Assembly (NCBI GenBank): GCA_023426865.1
Contig: JAEZBT010000269.1
Coordinates: 1-6,205 of the forward strand
DNA length: 6,205 bases
Origin: Actinomycetes bacterium
Lineage (GTDB): Bacteria; Actinomycetota; Actinomycetes; Actinomycetales; Cellulomonadaceae
Reading direction: 5' to 3'
Part shown: one piece after another, positions 6,011 to 6,205 of the stretch
Position numbering within the stretch: the first letter of the stretch is position 1
How the letters are laid out: each line of letters starts with the position of its first letter
The notes under the pieces: generated by a model
What the model was told of the DNA's origin: nothing
The model's input: only the letters and a program-made list of their open reading frames with translations
Databases searched by the model: none
Position numbers and translations under genes: made by a program

Positions 6011-6016
6011 CATGCT
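6011..6016 (+). promoter_or_regulatory. Possible -10 element (CATGCT) of the DUF3093-type gene
   Basis: CATGCT keeps the A and final T of TAnnnT but not the first T, and ends 6 nt before the ATG at 6023, like the dut promoter on the other strand. No Shine-Dalgarno sequence is present before that ATG. This is a weak call resting mainly on position. Confidence 0.3.
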
Positions 6017-6022
6017 GACGCC

Positions 6023-6205
6023 ATGCCCGACGTGCCGACCTCACCCAGCGCCGCCGCACCAGTACCCCCGGGGCAGGCGACCGCAGGGGCCATGTACGCC
6101 GAACGCCTGTGGCCGGGCCCGCTGGGCTGGGCCCTGGTCGTCGGCTCGGCCCTGGCCGCCGCGATCATCCTCCTGCCCCTGCACCCGCTCGCCGCGGCCG
6201 TCGGC
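6023..6205 (+). CDS. DUF3093-type membrane protein, N-terminal part (runs off window)
   Basis: The first 61 codons of a protein that continues past the window. A Pro/Ala-rich soluble lead (1-23) is followed by MYAERLWPGPLGWALV, resembling the YxERLxxPxxxW opening of DUF3093 proteins. A first hydrophobic helix runs from about 33 to 52, and LPLHPLAAAVG begins what may be a second. DUF3093 proteins are small two-helix membrane proteins of unknown function. It is divergent from dut across 58 bp, the position of Rv2698 in M. tuberculosis, from memory, which supports the call. The ATG at 6023 is preferred for its promoter spacing; the in-frame ATG at codon 24 is a possible alternative that would remove the lead. 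Confidence 0.72.
   Translation, partial: MPDVPTSPSAAAPVPPGQATAGAMYAERLWPGPLGWALVVGSALAAAIILLPLHPLAAAVG

Noticed and set aside
4347..6018. Long plus-strand frames opposite the OB-fold, DUF3710 and dut genes.
   Set aside because: They are low-complexity antisense frames with no recognisable domains; the minus strand carries known families throughout.
1..6205. Mobile elements, CRISPR arrays, tRNAs, attachment sites or a defence system.
   Set aside because: No transposase or integrase genes, spaced direct repeats or tRNA-like folds were seen; all nine genes are housekeeping or conserved actinobacterial families with uniform composition.

Overview
The window is GC-rich, uses GTG starts often and carries gene families typical of Actinomycetota. 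The proteins and composition fit a high-GC Micrococcales such as a Cellulomonas relative; that genus-level guess is inference from overall look. It is an ordinary chromosomal core region. I see no mobile elements, tRNA/rRNA genes, CRISPR array or phage genes. From memory, the order matches the Mycobacterium tuberculosis segment Rv2689c to Rv2698 gene for gene, with the same relative orientations.

Layout, left to right. (1) Minus strand: the first 72 codons of a TRAM-domain RNA methyltransferase (1-216), overlapped by 4 bases by the end of a 12-helix permease gene (213-2192). (2) A 102-bp divergent promoter region (2193-2294). (3) Plus strand: two tandem TrkA/RCK genes (2295-2963 and 2963-3637) sharing one base. 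(4) Their end overlaps by 74 bp, tail to tail, the end of a minus-strand four-gene unit: dut (5449-5964), a DUF3710 protein (4704-5405), a small OB-fold protein (4304-4702) and a DUF3159 membrane protein (3564-4307). (5) A 58-bp divergent gap, then the start of a DUF3093-type membrane protein on the plus strand (6023 to the end).

The main biological point is the potassium module. The permease would usually be labelled an amino-acid (APC) permease, but it aligns along its whole length with Bacillus KimA (YdaO), a K+/H+ symporter, and keeps the K+-site residues I can recall. It is divergent from two NAD-type RCK regulatory proteins, and no TrkH/KtrB channel subunit is visible here. The inference is that the RCK pair may serve, or be co-controlled with, the KimA-like transporter.

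A second pattern is in expression signals. Three first genes (permease, trkA1, dut) start with GTG placed 6 or 8 nt after a TAnnnT -10 hexamer, as expected for leaderless mRNAs, and the DUF3093 gene may follow the same plan. Three of the downstream genes (trkA2, DUF3710, OB-fold) have clear Shine-Dalgarno sequences and DUF3159 has a weak one. There are no gene-free stretches longer than about 100 bases.
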